A stretch of DNA of 64,000 nt from Lingula anatina. Its lineage: Eukaryota > Brachiopoda > Lingulata > Lingulida > Lingulidae. This document shows, in pieces, positions 1 to 12,800 of the stretch (position 1 is the stretch's first letter; each line of letters starts with the position of its first letter). The DNA lies in contig NW_019775729.1 of the NCBI RefSeq assembly GCF_001039355.2, positions 121,536-185,535 on the forward strand, in the 5' to 3' direction. A model generated the notes under the pieces. It was not told the DNA's origin and ran no database searches. It was given only the letters and a program-made list of their open reading frames with translations. Both the position numbers and the translations under genes were made by a program.

Positions 1-852
1 TCATGAAACATGAGGAAAATAACAAGTTTTTAGCAAAATATTTACTAAACAAAATGGGTTTTGTTTCACATTTAAAGGGGCATTTGTGCTCAGATTGTTT
101 TTGGATCCTTGTTTCTTGTTTATTTTATCTTGCAGGGAGTATATTGGAAATGTGAAAATGTAGACTACTTAAGGGGTCTACAGTGGTTGGTTGAATGGTA
201 TTCATTCTGTCAGAGTAGCTGACGACTTGTGCTTGTGAAGATCACATGTCATTCATTGTGACAGGGATGGGGAGGGGGGGGGGGGGGTAGAAACTGCCCA
301 CATTAATGCTGTCAGGAAAAAAATCCAAACACTCCTTTTCCATAACTACAATAGGAGCCAAGTTGCTGTAGAGGGGGCATCATTACAAATGTACATGAAT
401 CTACCCTACATAATTAAATGCAATAATAGGTAGGCTTCAACATGAGGGATAATAGAAATATTTGTTGTTTTTAATCTGCACACTTACTGAAACTGTGACA
501 GGAACATTATGGGCAGGGGTAAGATAAAATAGAATAGTTTTCCACATTTTTTACATTACAGGAGGATTGGTACGTAATTTAGCAGTACTTCAGTCATTAT
601 TACATGTAGAAAGAAATGTATTACAATGGCATATACCTTTTCACAGTGTCCTGGTATGGCCGACATGCTCTTTCTGGGGGCTGTGACAACAAGTGCTCGA
701 CTCATTAGACGAGAAATCAGAGCTCTAAGTGGTAAAACAGTTGAAGGGGATACTATTTCTAATATAAGGTGGATTTTTTCTTAGTTTGAGGTGTAAAGTT
801 CAAAACAGTAAGGTTTGCACACAAAAAAGCAATGAAGCTTTAGCAAAGATAC
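1..852 (-). other. Presumed 3' end region, terminal exon unresolved
   Basis: No Ig or FN3 sequence. A short open stretch near 640-700 (minus) after a TGTCACAG acceptor reads APRKSMSAIPGHCEK. Using the next AG, seven bases on, gives ERACRPYQDTVKRYMPL then a stop. Either could be the C-terminus. A 14-base G run lies at 274-287. No reliable poly-A signal chosen. Confidence 0.3.
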
Positions 853-894
853 CTTGCCCCGAGGATGATGAAGCATCAATAAAAGCAGAATCCC
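853..894 (-). CDS. Candidate 42-nt tail exon
   Basis: Acceptor CTCCAG and donor GTATCT enclose GDSAFIDASSSSGQ, phase 1-1 and compatible with the microexon at 1816. Weak on its own. Confidence 0.35.
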
Positions 895-3800
895 CTGGAG
901 CCAAAATAGTTTAAAGGTGTTATCTTAATGAAATAATGATAATAGGATAAAAATGAGCTGATATTAAAAAAAAATTACACAAAAACAGACACACAACTAT
1001 ATATAGGATCAGTGTTTGCAATTAAGTATGGAATTAGCATAAATGGAATCATTATTTGCGTTTATTTTCATAAGGAATATACAGTTGATAAACAAAGGTA
1101 CTAGGTAACTGCACTGAAGATGTGAAAAGAAAGCTACAGTTTGAAAAAACTAAAGTTTCAGCTGCTCGTCATCTGAAACAAAATGGACTGTCATAAGGAA
1201 CATGGTGAAAGTATAAGTTGTTATCACAATTACTTCTGAATAACTTATTTAATTGGAAAAAATATCCCAGTTACGATACTATTCATGATCTTTTGGTTAA
1301 AAAGTCAAGGTATGTCTGCCCCTTATGACTAGCACAAATACTGATTTATTTAAATATTTCTGTAATCAATATTTTTATCACCAAATAACAGAGTAATCAG
1401 CTTCAGCTCTAGACATACCCATACTTTTTTCTCCAGTCCCCATACAAATACCATACCTCTCTGTAAATAACTACCCCAATTATCTGAGCCCTAGGTAGAT
1501 TACTTGTTAAAAGGCAAGTCCATCTACTTTTACATGACAAAAACTGACCACATCAAAGACAACATGACAGCCGACCACACATATACACAGTAAGCCACAC
1601 TTGATAAAAGCCGGATGTTTCAGCACAGACTCTTTATATTTACTCTGTATGCAGGAAGTGGAGAGATAGACACCTCTTCAGGGGATGATATATGAATGGT
1701 AATGCAATATCAATATCAGTGGTATTTGGAACTGACATCTGAACAATACTGTCTTTTGATCACTAATATAAGTTTGTTTTTCTTTTTTTTTTTTTTTTGT
1801 TAGACATATGCTTACCTATGACATCTGGCTCTTTTGGTCTGAAAGAAAAAGAAATAGCTTTTAACAATGTGCATATATTTGATAACTAAGTGCCTGTATT
1901 TTAAAAATACAGTAAAGGTATAGGGTGTGAGATGTAAATACAGAAACTAATGCATTAGAATAGAGCCAGATAGACCTCATCCTAAACTCCCAATGCAGTG
2001 AAAAATAAAAAGGCACATTTTGTGCAAGAATGCAACAGAGCCAAACAAAGACTTCTGTTCAAAAAGCTGAATTAGTATTTTATTTTGTGTTGAAAAAATA
2101 TAAGCATTGTGTTGTGTAGTACTCACTTTGGCTTGCCAATCTTGACTGCTGTAGTTGAGCTAATCTCACCCGCTGCATTCTTGGCAGTTGCTTTGTACTC
2201 TCCGCCATCAGTGAACATCACTGAGGGCACCTCCAGGGAATGTGTGTTGCCTTTAGAGATAATCTTAAGTCGTGTGCTGTAGCTTAGATCCCTTGCACCC
2301 TTGTGCCATTCAACTTAAGGAAGAAAAAAAAAAGAAATTTAAGCTTGGGGAAGATTGTGCTCAAAAAGTAATATAAAGGTTTTATTATAAGGTATCAGTA
2401 GTAGGATGAGGTTTTCATAAATTAGATTCTATACCAAATTCTTATTAACTTAGCACTCACGTTTTGACATTTCTGACCATTCTCACAATTCTGTTCATTG
2501 GCAGTTTTATTATATATCAACACCTTGAGAAAAATTGAAATAAAGTTAAGCACTGCTTTGTCACATCATTTCATTCCATATATAATTAAAAAACAGTCAT
2601 TTCCAAACCAAAATTTGATAATTGACCTTAAATTGAATCTTCTAGAATCTAACCTTTTGGTGTGGGATCTCCCTCTACCACACAAGTCAGCAGTAGGGAC
2701 TCTCCCTCAGGGACTTCCACAGCACTAGGGAGTGGCTTGATGAACTTGGGGGCTGTTCCAACAGCCTCCCTGCTGGGTTTGGCACCACGGTCCACTACTG
2801 GGGTGACTTCTCTGCTGGACTCACGACTGGTACTTCTACTACGAATGTCTTCACCTGAGTGACATAAAAGATGTTATGTCAAATAATTTTTTTAAATCTT
2901 CTTAAAGTTTAAAACAAGTACTAATGAACAGCATGTTATCTTTATATGTTTGTTAATCCACCTGTGCAGTTATCATTTTTGTAAGAGAAAAGATTTTCTC
3001 CTCTTTCTTTCTGCAATAAATATAACCATGTATTTAATGGACTAATAAGCAAATATAGGTGAAGAACTGTAAATATCTTGAATAAGTTGAAAAGAGCCTT
3101 TTGATGAGCCTTTGAGATCTTTATATGAGCTTCAAAGTAAATATTTAAGCATAAGTTATTTCTATCTTACATTGATGCAAGGTTGTTTTCCCTTCCATAT
3201 AGCTATGACGCACACTGCCACTAAGTTACCTTGATTCAAAACAATCTTAAGGTCTTGTTATTATTAATTAAAGCCCCTTGCACATGTGATTCTTCCATGC
3301 AGACAAAAGCAAGTTTCACCAAAATTTACACCTGTTAACCAAACAATTTTTAGAAAAAAAATTCCAGGTTGAAAATAAAAAGTCTGAATCATACAAATTC
3401 TACAATTCTGGGGAATAATAATTTGTTTGAAATGTTTAAGTTGCTTGATTAGAAGAAAAAATATTTATAAGTAAAATGATATCCCAGCTAACAGTGCCTA
3501 TTGTTAGCATACATGTATACAATAATTCAGATATGCAGTACATCCATTCTTATTAACCTGTATGTATGTACTGAGTCTGGTGTATTCCTGTGTTTAATAA
3601 CATAGCAGAGTGGTATGAGGTAGGTTTATATTTATACAGGGGACTACCATCTGGTCAAAGAGTCCTGGAGGCAAGGTGGATCCAGTAGGTTACGTGAATA
3701 TTTTTATTTTAGGCCTTTTTGTTTTAGGTAAATATGAAACCTGATCTGCAGCACTGTCTCATATACATGGCTTATTTTAGGGAAGATTTATTTTTGGTTA

Positions 3801-6800
3801 ACTTTTTTTAAATCTTAAGATATGCTTTTATTTCTACTCAACATTTCATGAATTTCTGACTCTGAACAAATGAATTATCAGTATTATCATAGAAGGTTCC
3901 TAATCTGAAATAAAGTCTTTGTGTGCTTATCAAATGTGCAACAAATCCAGATTATAAATAATGATAATCATTAGTTATTGGAGAGAACCCCAAGTATTGT
4001 TTTGTAAAAGTTAAATAATAAAAAATTCAATTATCATTTTTTAGTTTTTTATCAGATGGGGAACGGGAAATCCATTTCTAGCATTCCCAGTATCATGTTT
4101 AAAGCTTTGAGTAGAGAGAAACTTCAAGGCAGAAATTCAGAAAAATTCATCATAAATTTTGATAGAGAGAACAGGAAAACGAAAATCATGAACATTTTTT
4201 TACTAATCTTGCTTTGATCCTTTGGCATACCACCAGATACTCACCAATGACTCGAAGGGAAGCAGAGCACTTTGTACGTCCAGCCTTGCTTTGTGCCTGG
4301 CAGTAGTAGAGACCTTGGTCAGATTTCTGGACCTGTCGGATGACCATCTTAGCACCACCTTGTCCATCATAGTACATCTTGATGCGGTCATCTTCTTCAA
4401 GTTCTAGGCTGTCTTTTGTCCTAAAAGATAATATTGATTTCTATCTTAATATTCATAATTTTTCACAAAATTCATGTTCTTTTTTTTTTAGCCACAAATG
4501 CTTAAACATTATCTTCTGTGCTTTAAGAATATTTTTGGTTTTGGAGTCATATTCCCTACTACTCCAAGTGAACATTTATATAGTTTCTTTCATCCAGAAC
4601 TTCAGAAGCTTTTATGGCACTTAAAACTGATTCAGTATCCCTTTACCTGTCCAGCTCCTGACCAGGAGTGACCAGGGTCAGAGGACTGAGTTGAGGTTCT
4701 GACACACTGGCCATATCTATCTCACCACCACCACATCAGTAGCAACCCCCACCACATCAGTCAGCCAGCCAGGAGAGCTTACTGATTTGTCTTAACTTTT
4801 CTGATATGCACTGCTGACATAGCTATATTTCTGTTTTCTGAGCTAATTTTACCTGGATTCTTCACCATGCACAATTTAGAAACCCTGCTGGAAATACCTG
4901 CTATTTCTCAGTGGGATGTCCTAGCCATAGAAACATGTGGTGGTTTTACCTAGCTTTACCTGAACCTTTTTGAGACTAGACTTTGAATACAATAATTACT
5001 CATAAAAGTGGAACAAAATATGGGCTTGTGTCAGACACTTTCAGAAACCTTTTGTCATGCAAAATTGGCAGATTTTGGTAAAACAAGTGAGGTGTTTGAA
5101 GTTTGCCAATTATTACCAGATTAGCAGGTGGTAGCTATTCTAGTCTTATCTTGGGACTTTCTGAGACAAGCTATAGTCCAATAACACAGCACTTTAAACT
5201 GGGTATGAGAGGATTGAAATAAATTTCCCATGATGCAAATGCAATGTCGACTGCATTACCCCATGCATTCACCACCACCTGAGTTATTCTTTTAAGAACA
5301 AAATCCTATTAAAATGTTTGCATAGATGTACCAGCAATGCTGCCACCTTTAGGAATAACTTCCTACCAATGCAAAACTAGAGTTTAATACTTAGGAGATA
5401 CATATGCCATACTAAAGTCTGAATACTGGCTATATGACTTTAAAAACTTGGGAGTTTTACTCATTAAACACCCATCAAAATATAGGGAAGGAAGTAGCCA
5501 ATTTAGGGTATGAAAATAATTTATCCATTTAGAAGATATTAACTCACCATTTGAAGTGAGGGATAGGATTGCCCTCTGCAATGCACTCAAATGTTGCCTT
5601 GCCTCCAACTTCTACTGTGGAATGGTGCAGTGGCTCCACAAAGCTGGGTCGCATAAAGTCTGGGCCTTCATACAGGTCTGTGTCTGGGGAAAAAAGCAAA
5701 ATACATGTTATGCAAATGTCAGAATGTCTACTCTAATGGTTATATAAAAATTCTGATAAATATCAATCTTACACTTTGTAAACTTTGGATAAAAGCTACG
5801 TAAGTACAACAGTCTCTGCAGGTGTTGACTGCAACCTGTCTCTCCCAGGCTGGAATTATCTAACACATACATTTTTCCCTAACAGTACTTAAAATACTTG
5901 TTGATCCTAATGGTCCATCTCCAGACATAAATGCATATACAAGCAATACAAAATGACTGATAGCTTAACAATTAGCCATGTAACTGCCAAAGTTAATCTT
6001 CAATAAATCCAGTTAACATTTTTTTTCAACAAACACACCTCCCCAGAAACACAGTATTGGAATGCAGAAAACACATAGAAATATCAGGGCAGCTTCTATG
6101 ATAACCAAGAGCATGATAATCCTTTGAATCTCTAGCCTGCCTGTTTAATACCCTGCTTCTTAAACATCTTTTCAACTGGATAACATGTACAGGTAATAAA
6201 GGAGAATGGAGTCGTGGAGATGGTTTAGATTTAAGTTCCTGACCATACATCTGTCAGGAGTGGATTCAGTTGTTTATGATCAAATTAAAGAACCACCCCT
6301 CTAACAGCCATTTTCCAAGAGTTAGCAGTTCAAATGCATATGGTGGGAGAAAACCCTTAAAGTAATCTATTTATAGGTATATCATACCCCTGTCCAATTT
6401 GTTTATCTTTAACTAAGCCATACACTGCACTGGTTGAAGCACTTGATCAGTTAAAACTCATGAACATCTCATTGTTTACTATCGTGATATAATCCTCACC
6501 TTTAAGTAATTCTTTTCTGTTCAAAAGCCAAATGTTACCTGTGGAAATTACTGACAGGGCTAATATTGATAGTGCCTATTTTGTACCATCATGGTAATGG
6601 TATCCTGCTATGAATGACCGTTTTTCATCGCTAAATTGCTATTTTAATGAATACATACATGTCATCAATTTGATTTTTTAAAACATATAATAGACTTTTA
6701 TTTTTTAAAACATGTAACAGAAGATTTCTGTGAGATGCCTCCCTTAATATATCACAACTGTACGGATTTAGTAAGGGATATAAATCTGCTGAGATATCTA

Positions 6801-9800
6801 CTGAGAAAAAAAATGCTCCCACTTACTACAATATGTCTAAATCTGCAACATTTAAAGACTGACACTGCAATATTTTTCCATTCTTTTCAAATTGTGTAAA
6901 TTTGTTATTTGGAAAACTTTCAAGCTACATGCCAAAACTCCTAATACCTTTCTTTAGCAGCTTTTTTCCCCCGAGACGTGTTCTACATTTATTTGATATC
7001 ATTTCCAATATAACTGCAAAAAACTTATAACAATTTGATGTCTTTACCTTGCACATCCAGAGTTGCATTACATGATACTTCTCCCTCGCTATTCATTGCA
7101 CTGACAGTGTATGTCCCAGCATCCTCCAGGGTAGCTTTGGCGATCTCTAGCGACAGCAGTCCATAGTTGTTCTGAAATATATGATGGTGAGTGCTTACAA
7201 AGAGTTGCTCAGGTGGTGGAAAATACTGAATTTTGAACTCGTTTTCATCAATTTCTTTCTCATCTTCAGACACTTCCTGGGGATCTCTGAACAAGGACGC
7301 TCGTCTTTGAAATTCTGCAGTTGGTAGCACTGCCGGCAGTGACATCTTTCTTGAATTGTAGGTGGCGCCATATTGCTTAGAATATGGAATTGGGGCTATG
7401 CTGGAATATCGTCTGCCTTTCTGATCCATTTTAAGATTTGGTCTGAAAATTTTCAAGATGGCTAGTAGACCCTAGATCAACCAAGTCCTTTCACTGTGAC
7501 TATACAACAGCAAGTTTTATGACACAACACCCTATCTCAGTTATTTGAGGATATTAAAGAATGCACTTTTCAAAATGATCCTGTTATAAAAACTGTACAC
7601 CATGTCTTATGGTATAATGTTGACATCAAAGTTTGGTGTGGTTGGGAAGCATATACATGCATCTTAGCAGTATTAAAGTGGGCAATTTAGGCTGAACAAA
7701 CAGAGAAGTAGTTAACCTTTTTCCTCCACACAAACTGTTCAGTCTAGATCTAAGTGTTAGGTCAAGTTTAGTGTCAACAAAATTTTATTGCTTCATTGAC
7801 TGTAGCTGTCCCATCTGAAGTTATAGCTGGTTGGAGCCATCAGGCAACCTTTAATTGCCACACTAAGAGACATACTTTAGTATTCATTTACTTCCAGCTT
7901 ATCTGGGGCTATGTTTATTTGAACAGATATCACGGAAAGTTTTATCACCAAAATTGAAGTTTGATTTATTGCTGTATTTGCAATGTTAACAGTGATGTAA
8001 TGTCTGTTGTGTGACATTCCTGGTCGTCCAGTCAACACATGGTCAAAATGGTATGTCCACAATTGTCCTCTATAGAGACCACTAGCAGAGATTGATAAGC
8101 AGAATACTGATGAGATTTCCAAAATATTTATTTTCAAAGATCAATTCTACTTAGACTGAGAATTTTTTTTTGCATATTTCTTGTTTTAATTGTGACAAAC
8201 ATGTTGTTTATGAATTTAACATGACAGAAGTTGTATGCTCCTTAAATTGCTTTATTTGTTAAAATGTTAAAAAACATTTAAAAATTTTGCTTCATTTGCT
8301 ATCATTTCTTAAGATAAGATTTATGTTACAAATTTAGAGCAAATGTAAATGTCTTTTCATAACCAAAGCTAAGTGACTCCTAAAAAGAATTGATAAGAAA
8401 AACAGGCATTTTCCAGCTTGATTATTTACTTTAATGTTGAAATTTGTAAGAAAATTCAAGATGGTACTATAATATTATATAATAGTTATTGAGTCAAAAA
8501 ACAGAATTCAGGTACAATTATACAGAATGAGCATAAACTTACCCATTATAGCATTGTTCACTAAATATGCAATTTTATACTTTGCTTTTAATAATTATAT
8601 CAAGCGGTGTCATTATTTCTCATAAATGCAAAATGACAATCCACATCATATCTTCCTTACCTTGATAACATGTCTCTCATCCTCCTTGACTTTTCTGCCA
8701 TCTTTGTGCCAGACAGCCTCTGGTGGGGGCACGCCAGCCACTGAGCAACTCAGTTTCACATCCATTCCTCTGTCCACCATCTTGGATCTTAATTTTACTG
8801 TGAATTCTGGTGCTTTGTCTAATTTGTATTTTCTAGCTGATGGCTCGAATTTTTCATCCTCCTCTGGAATGGCTGCAGGTCTCTGTGGAACTGCTTGGGA
8901 GGCAGGAACAGCTGAAAATGTATTGTGAATTTAGGCACACCATCCTTATATTTTTCACTGATATTGTAGTATTGACTGAAATTTTATGATTATATATATT
9001 TTTTTTAAATTTGAATTTCTTGAAAAATTGATTGATTACTGTTTGCTAAAAAGAACTTCAAAAGTAGTAAACAAAGATGTTGAAATGTTCACTGCACTGA
9101 AAAACATTGACGAATAATCCATTTTCAATTTATAAACCTTTTATTTAATTAAATATAATATTGAGGAATCCCCATGTTTTAATATTCAAAAATATTAATT
9201 ATATTTCACGCATCTTACTATAGGAAAAACGGGGAAAAACAACATTACATACCATATACTTTGAGCTGGGCCTCAGTACTGGTGGTACCTGCTGGATTGA
9301 CAGCACGGCACATGTAGGCACCAGCATCTTCAGGGAATGCTTCCTGGATTATCAACTGGTACGTCTCTGCATCAGGATGCAGCATCTGGTAGTGACGACC
9401 ATGTTTAATTTCTTTTCGGTCTTTGCACCTAAAATGTACACAGGCATTATTCAGTCATTGTTTTATTTTGATCTATAATCAAACCTGAGAGACCCTTTTA
9501 AAAAAATCCCAATTTTGTAAATAAATCAAAATTTTTAAATTCTCTAAATGACTGAAACATCTATGCTGTATCTGTAAAATGTGGGGCAGCATATTTAAAA
9601 GCCAGTGAAGGTAAGTAATGGAATAAATAAATATTTAAATATAAGATTGTGTTGTAACCAATATTAATTCCATACGACTTCTGCAAAGAAAGTAAACTGC
9701 ATCTTACCAAGAAACCTCAGGCTGAGGATGACCTTTAACCTTGCAGTCAAACCTTGCCGCACTGCCCTCCACTATCTTTTCTTCCTTCAACTTGAGGGTG

Positions 9801-12800
9801 AATTCTGGGGCTTCATAGTCTGCTGGAAGCTGGGCTTTTTCTGTTAAAAAATATAGGTGTTACTTTAATTTTTTGCAAAGTGATTTTGGTATATCGTTTG
9901 TTTTTGTAAATTTGCTTGCAGTTATGGCATTTTTCTATGACTTAATAACATGGACTTTTTACATATACTCAAAATATTTTCACGTGCTAGTTTAGGTGCA
10001 TTAATAAGACAATATAAAACACAGACAACTATGAAGCAACTGTTACTTGGTAACTTTTAATCAGTTCCCAAAATCCTCACCTATGAGAGCAATTCTACAA
10101 GAGGAAATGAAGCAATTTGAAACCCATCCTACATGTAATATGAACAACTCACCTATGACAGTGACCTGGCAGGCACATGATGCTCTGCCCAGAGAGTTCA
10201 CACCTATACACTTCCACTCCCCAGCATCTTCTGGCTTCACATCAAGTATCTTGATCCTGTACACCCCCTTGTCATGGTCCAGTTTGAACCTGCGGCTTGG
10301 TCGATTCTCTTGGCCATTGTGGTGCCATGTTACCTTAGGCTCAGGGCGGCAAGTCACTAGGAAATTAGGAAACAAAAAAATGATACTAAGTCACTAGTAA
10401 CTAAAATCTCAGTTATGCAAAATGACTGGTTGATTGCAAAATCAAGAATATAGAAACAGTAGGAATATCCTGGCAATATTCACAACAGCATGATACAAAA
10501 ATATTTAGTTTCTGTACCTTATTCTTTGATTTTTGAAGTGTATGACACTATGCTGGAAATATAGCTGTAAAGGTGTTAATTAATTTTATATCTCTTTCTT
10601 TGTTTTTCTTCCTTTCTTTTAATAAAGTCCTAATTACACTGTACCACATACATGTAGAATACAGTACCTTGTTGCTTTGGTTAAGAAAAAAGGTCAATTT
10701 TTGTGGAGAAATACAAGTAACAAATGTAAAAAGATAAAGATAATATACATGGTCAAGATGCACAGAAGACAATTAAAATACAAAGACAGCATCGACCTAC
10801 CTGTTACTGCCATCTCTAGGTTTTCACCCACTTTGATGCTCTGGTCCATGAGAGGCAGGGTGAACTCTGGTGGAATGTCTACTTCTTCTGGCGGGGTTAT
10901 TTCACGCTCCTTCTTAGGTATTCTGTAAGTAATAAGTTTAACAAGATTTGGGCAAGTTTTCATAAGGTATATTCAAAAATATATTTATTTCATAGTTAAG
11001 GAAATAATGGAATCTCTTTACAATTAGGGAAAAAGATAAAACAAAGTAGCCAAAGGGGCTGTAAAGAATACATGTCACTGTTTCAAACAATCATCTTTAT
11101 GTTTAAGGAAATGGCATGTCAGTTGGACTTCTTGGAATAAAGTCATGTAAATCTTTTCCATGTGTATAAAGTCTTTTACCTCTTTCTAAGTCTCTCCTCC
11201 TCCAAAGATTGTCTTCTTCTCTTTTTGAAACCTGATTCTGAATTNTCTTTGACAATGGCCCACATTCAACTACATGCTGACATTGAGATATTTCTGCAGT
11301 TAGGACAAACAGATAGAGGATAAGAACACAGAAAATGCAACTTGCATGTAAACGAGTAGTTTAACTTAATCCACCAATAATACACAAACTGCACAAATTG
11401 CCCATCAATCAAAGTAACTGAACATATCTCCCTACCTTCTACAGTCAATTTCCCACTGGTGCCAATTTCTCCCATGTCATTCACAGCTTTACATGTGTAT
11501 ATCCCAGCATCTTCTGGCTCCACATCATTGATGTACAAACTTGCCACATTGTCTTTGTAAACCATCTCATATTTGTCACTAGGCAAACAGGCTTCACCTG
11601 CTTTGTACCAGTGGAATTCTGGCACTGGTTTGCCTGAGATCTTACACTTAAAGCGTCCACTTGTGCCCTCATAAGCTTCGACATCATTGAGCTCTTGTTC
11701 TATTCTGGGCTCATGGTCAGCCATTTCTAAGTGGAAAGTGAAGTAATAAAAATTTAACTTAAGACAAAATATTTGCCTCTGAATAATGAATCTTATTTTA
11801 ATGTTATTTCAATTTAAAATGTTAATAATCAAATTCAGATATCACATTTCTCATTCTTTGCAACACTATTCAAACAATGTTCAAACACAGCAACATAAGT
11901 AATTATTATTTTTAATCTTTACCTGGACTTGAAGGGTTTGTTAACAGACAATAACTATGGCACTGTCACTTTAGAAATAGATTTAAAAACTTTGTATACT
12001 GTCTCTACTACATGTCTAACAATCTTCTTTAACTTCTGACATACCAAGCTTGAGTTGTCTCTCAAAGGCACCTTCATCTGTAAGTTTACTGAAGATAGCA
12101 CTGAGCTTGGCCAGTCTGCCAATGGCAAGAACTTTCTCCATGCACTCCTGGAATATAGATGTGTGCCAGTGTGTTAGGTCTGACAATGTGTCTAGCATGA
12201 CAGTGCCTGTACATGGCTATAAGAAGACAAGTGAGTAAAGATTTAAATCTTTTAACAAACCTTTTTTCTTGCAGTAATTAATTTTTCATGCTAAGATTTA
12301 CCTTCCACCTCTTCCTAGCCAGATAGCTCTTGTGATGTTCTGTGGACAGTTGCTTGTCTGGCACTCTGCTCTCAGCCAAGCCCTGTGGATAGATTGTAAG
12401 CAATATAAATATATGCAATAGCTATGCTTCAAAACTACAACACTTTTCTTCAAAAAGAGAAATTGGAAGGAACTGTAAAAGGCTGACAGCGTACAAACTA
12501 TGTACATTTACAAGAGAAATGTAAACCACAGAAGGAAGAATAGAAGATGAACATATAAATGAAATGAGACAAAGCAGGTCAAATAATGAAATAAGTCTGT
12601 TAATAAACATTAATTATTAAAAACTTTTGGTACTAAATTAAACATAAAATCTGCAAATAAATGTGAGAATATTTCATGCATTCCTCTATTCCTTATTTCT
12701 AATTTTTTATTCAGTGCGAGAAGTGCCATTCCTGCACACACTGTAAGTGTGAAATAAAACCCAAGCCATTAGTTTGACTTACCTCTATCTCTTTCAGATG

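Noticed and set aside
11436-11724. Met at the start of post-kinase Ig 1 (MADHEPRIE) as a telokin-like start
   Set aside because: The codon is explained by a normal in-frame splice join (QLKLEMADHE), and no promoter evidence is visible.
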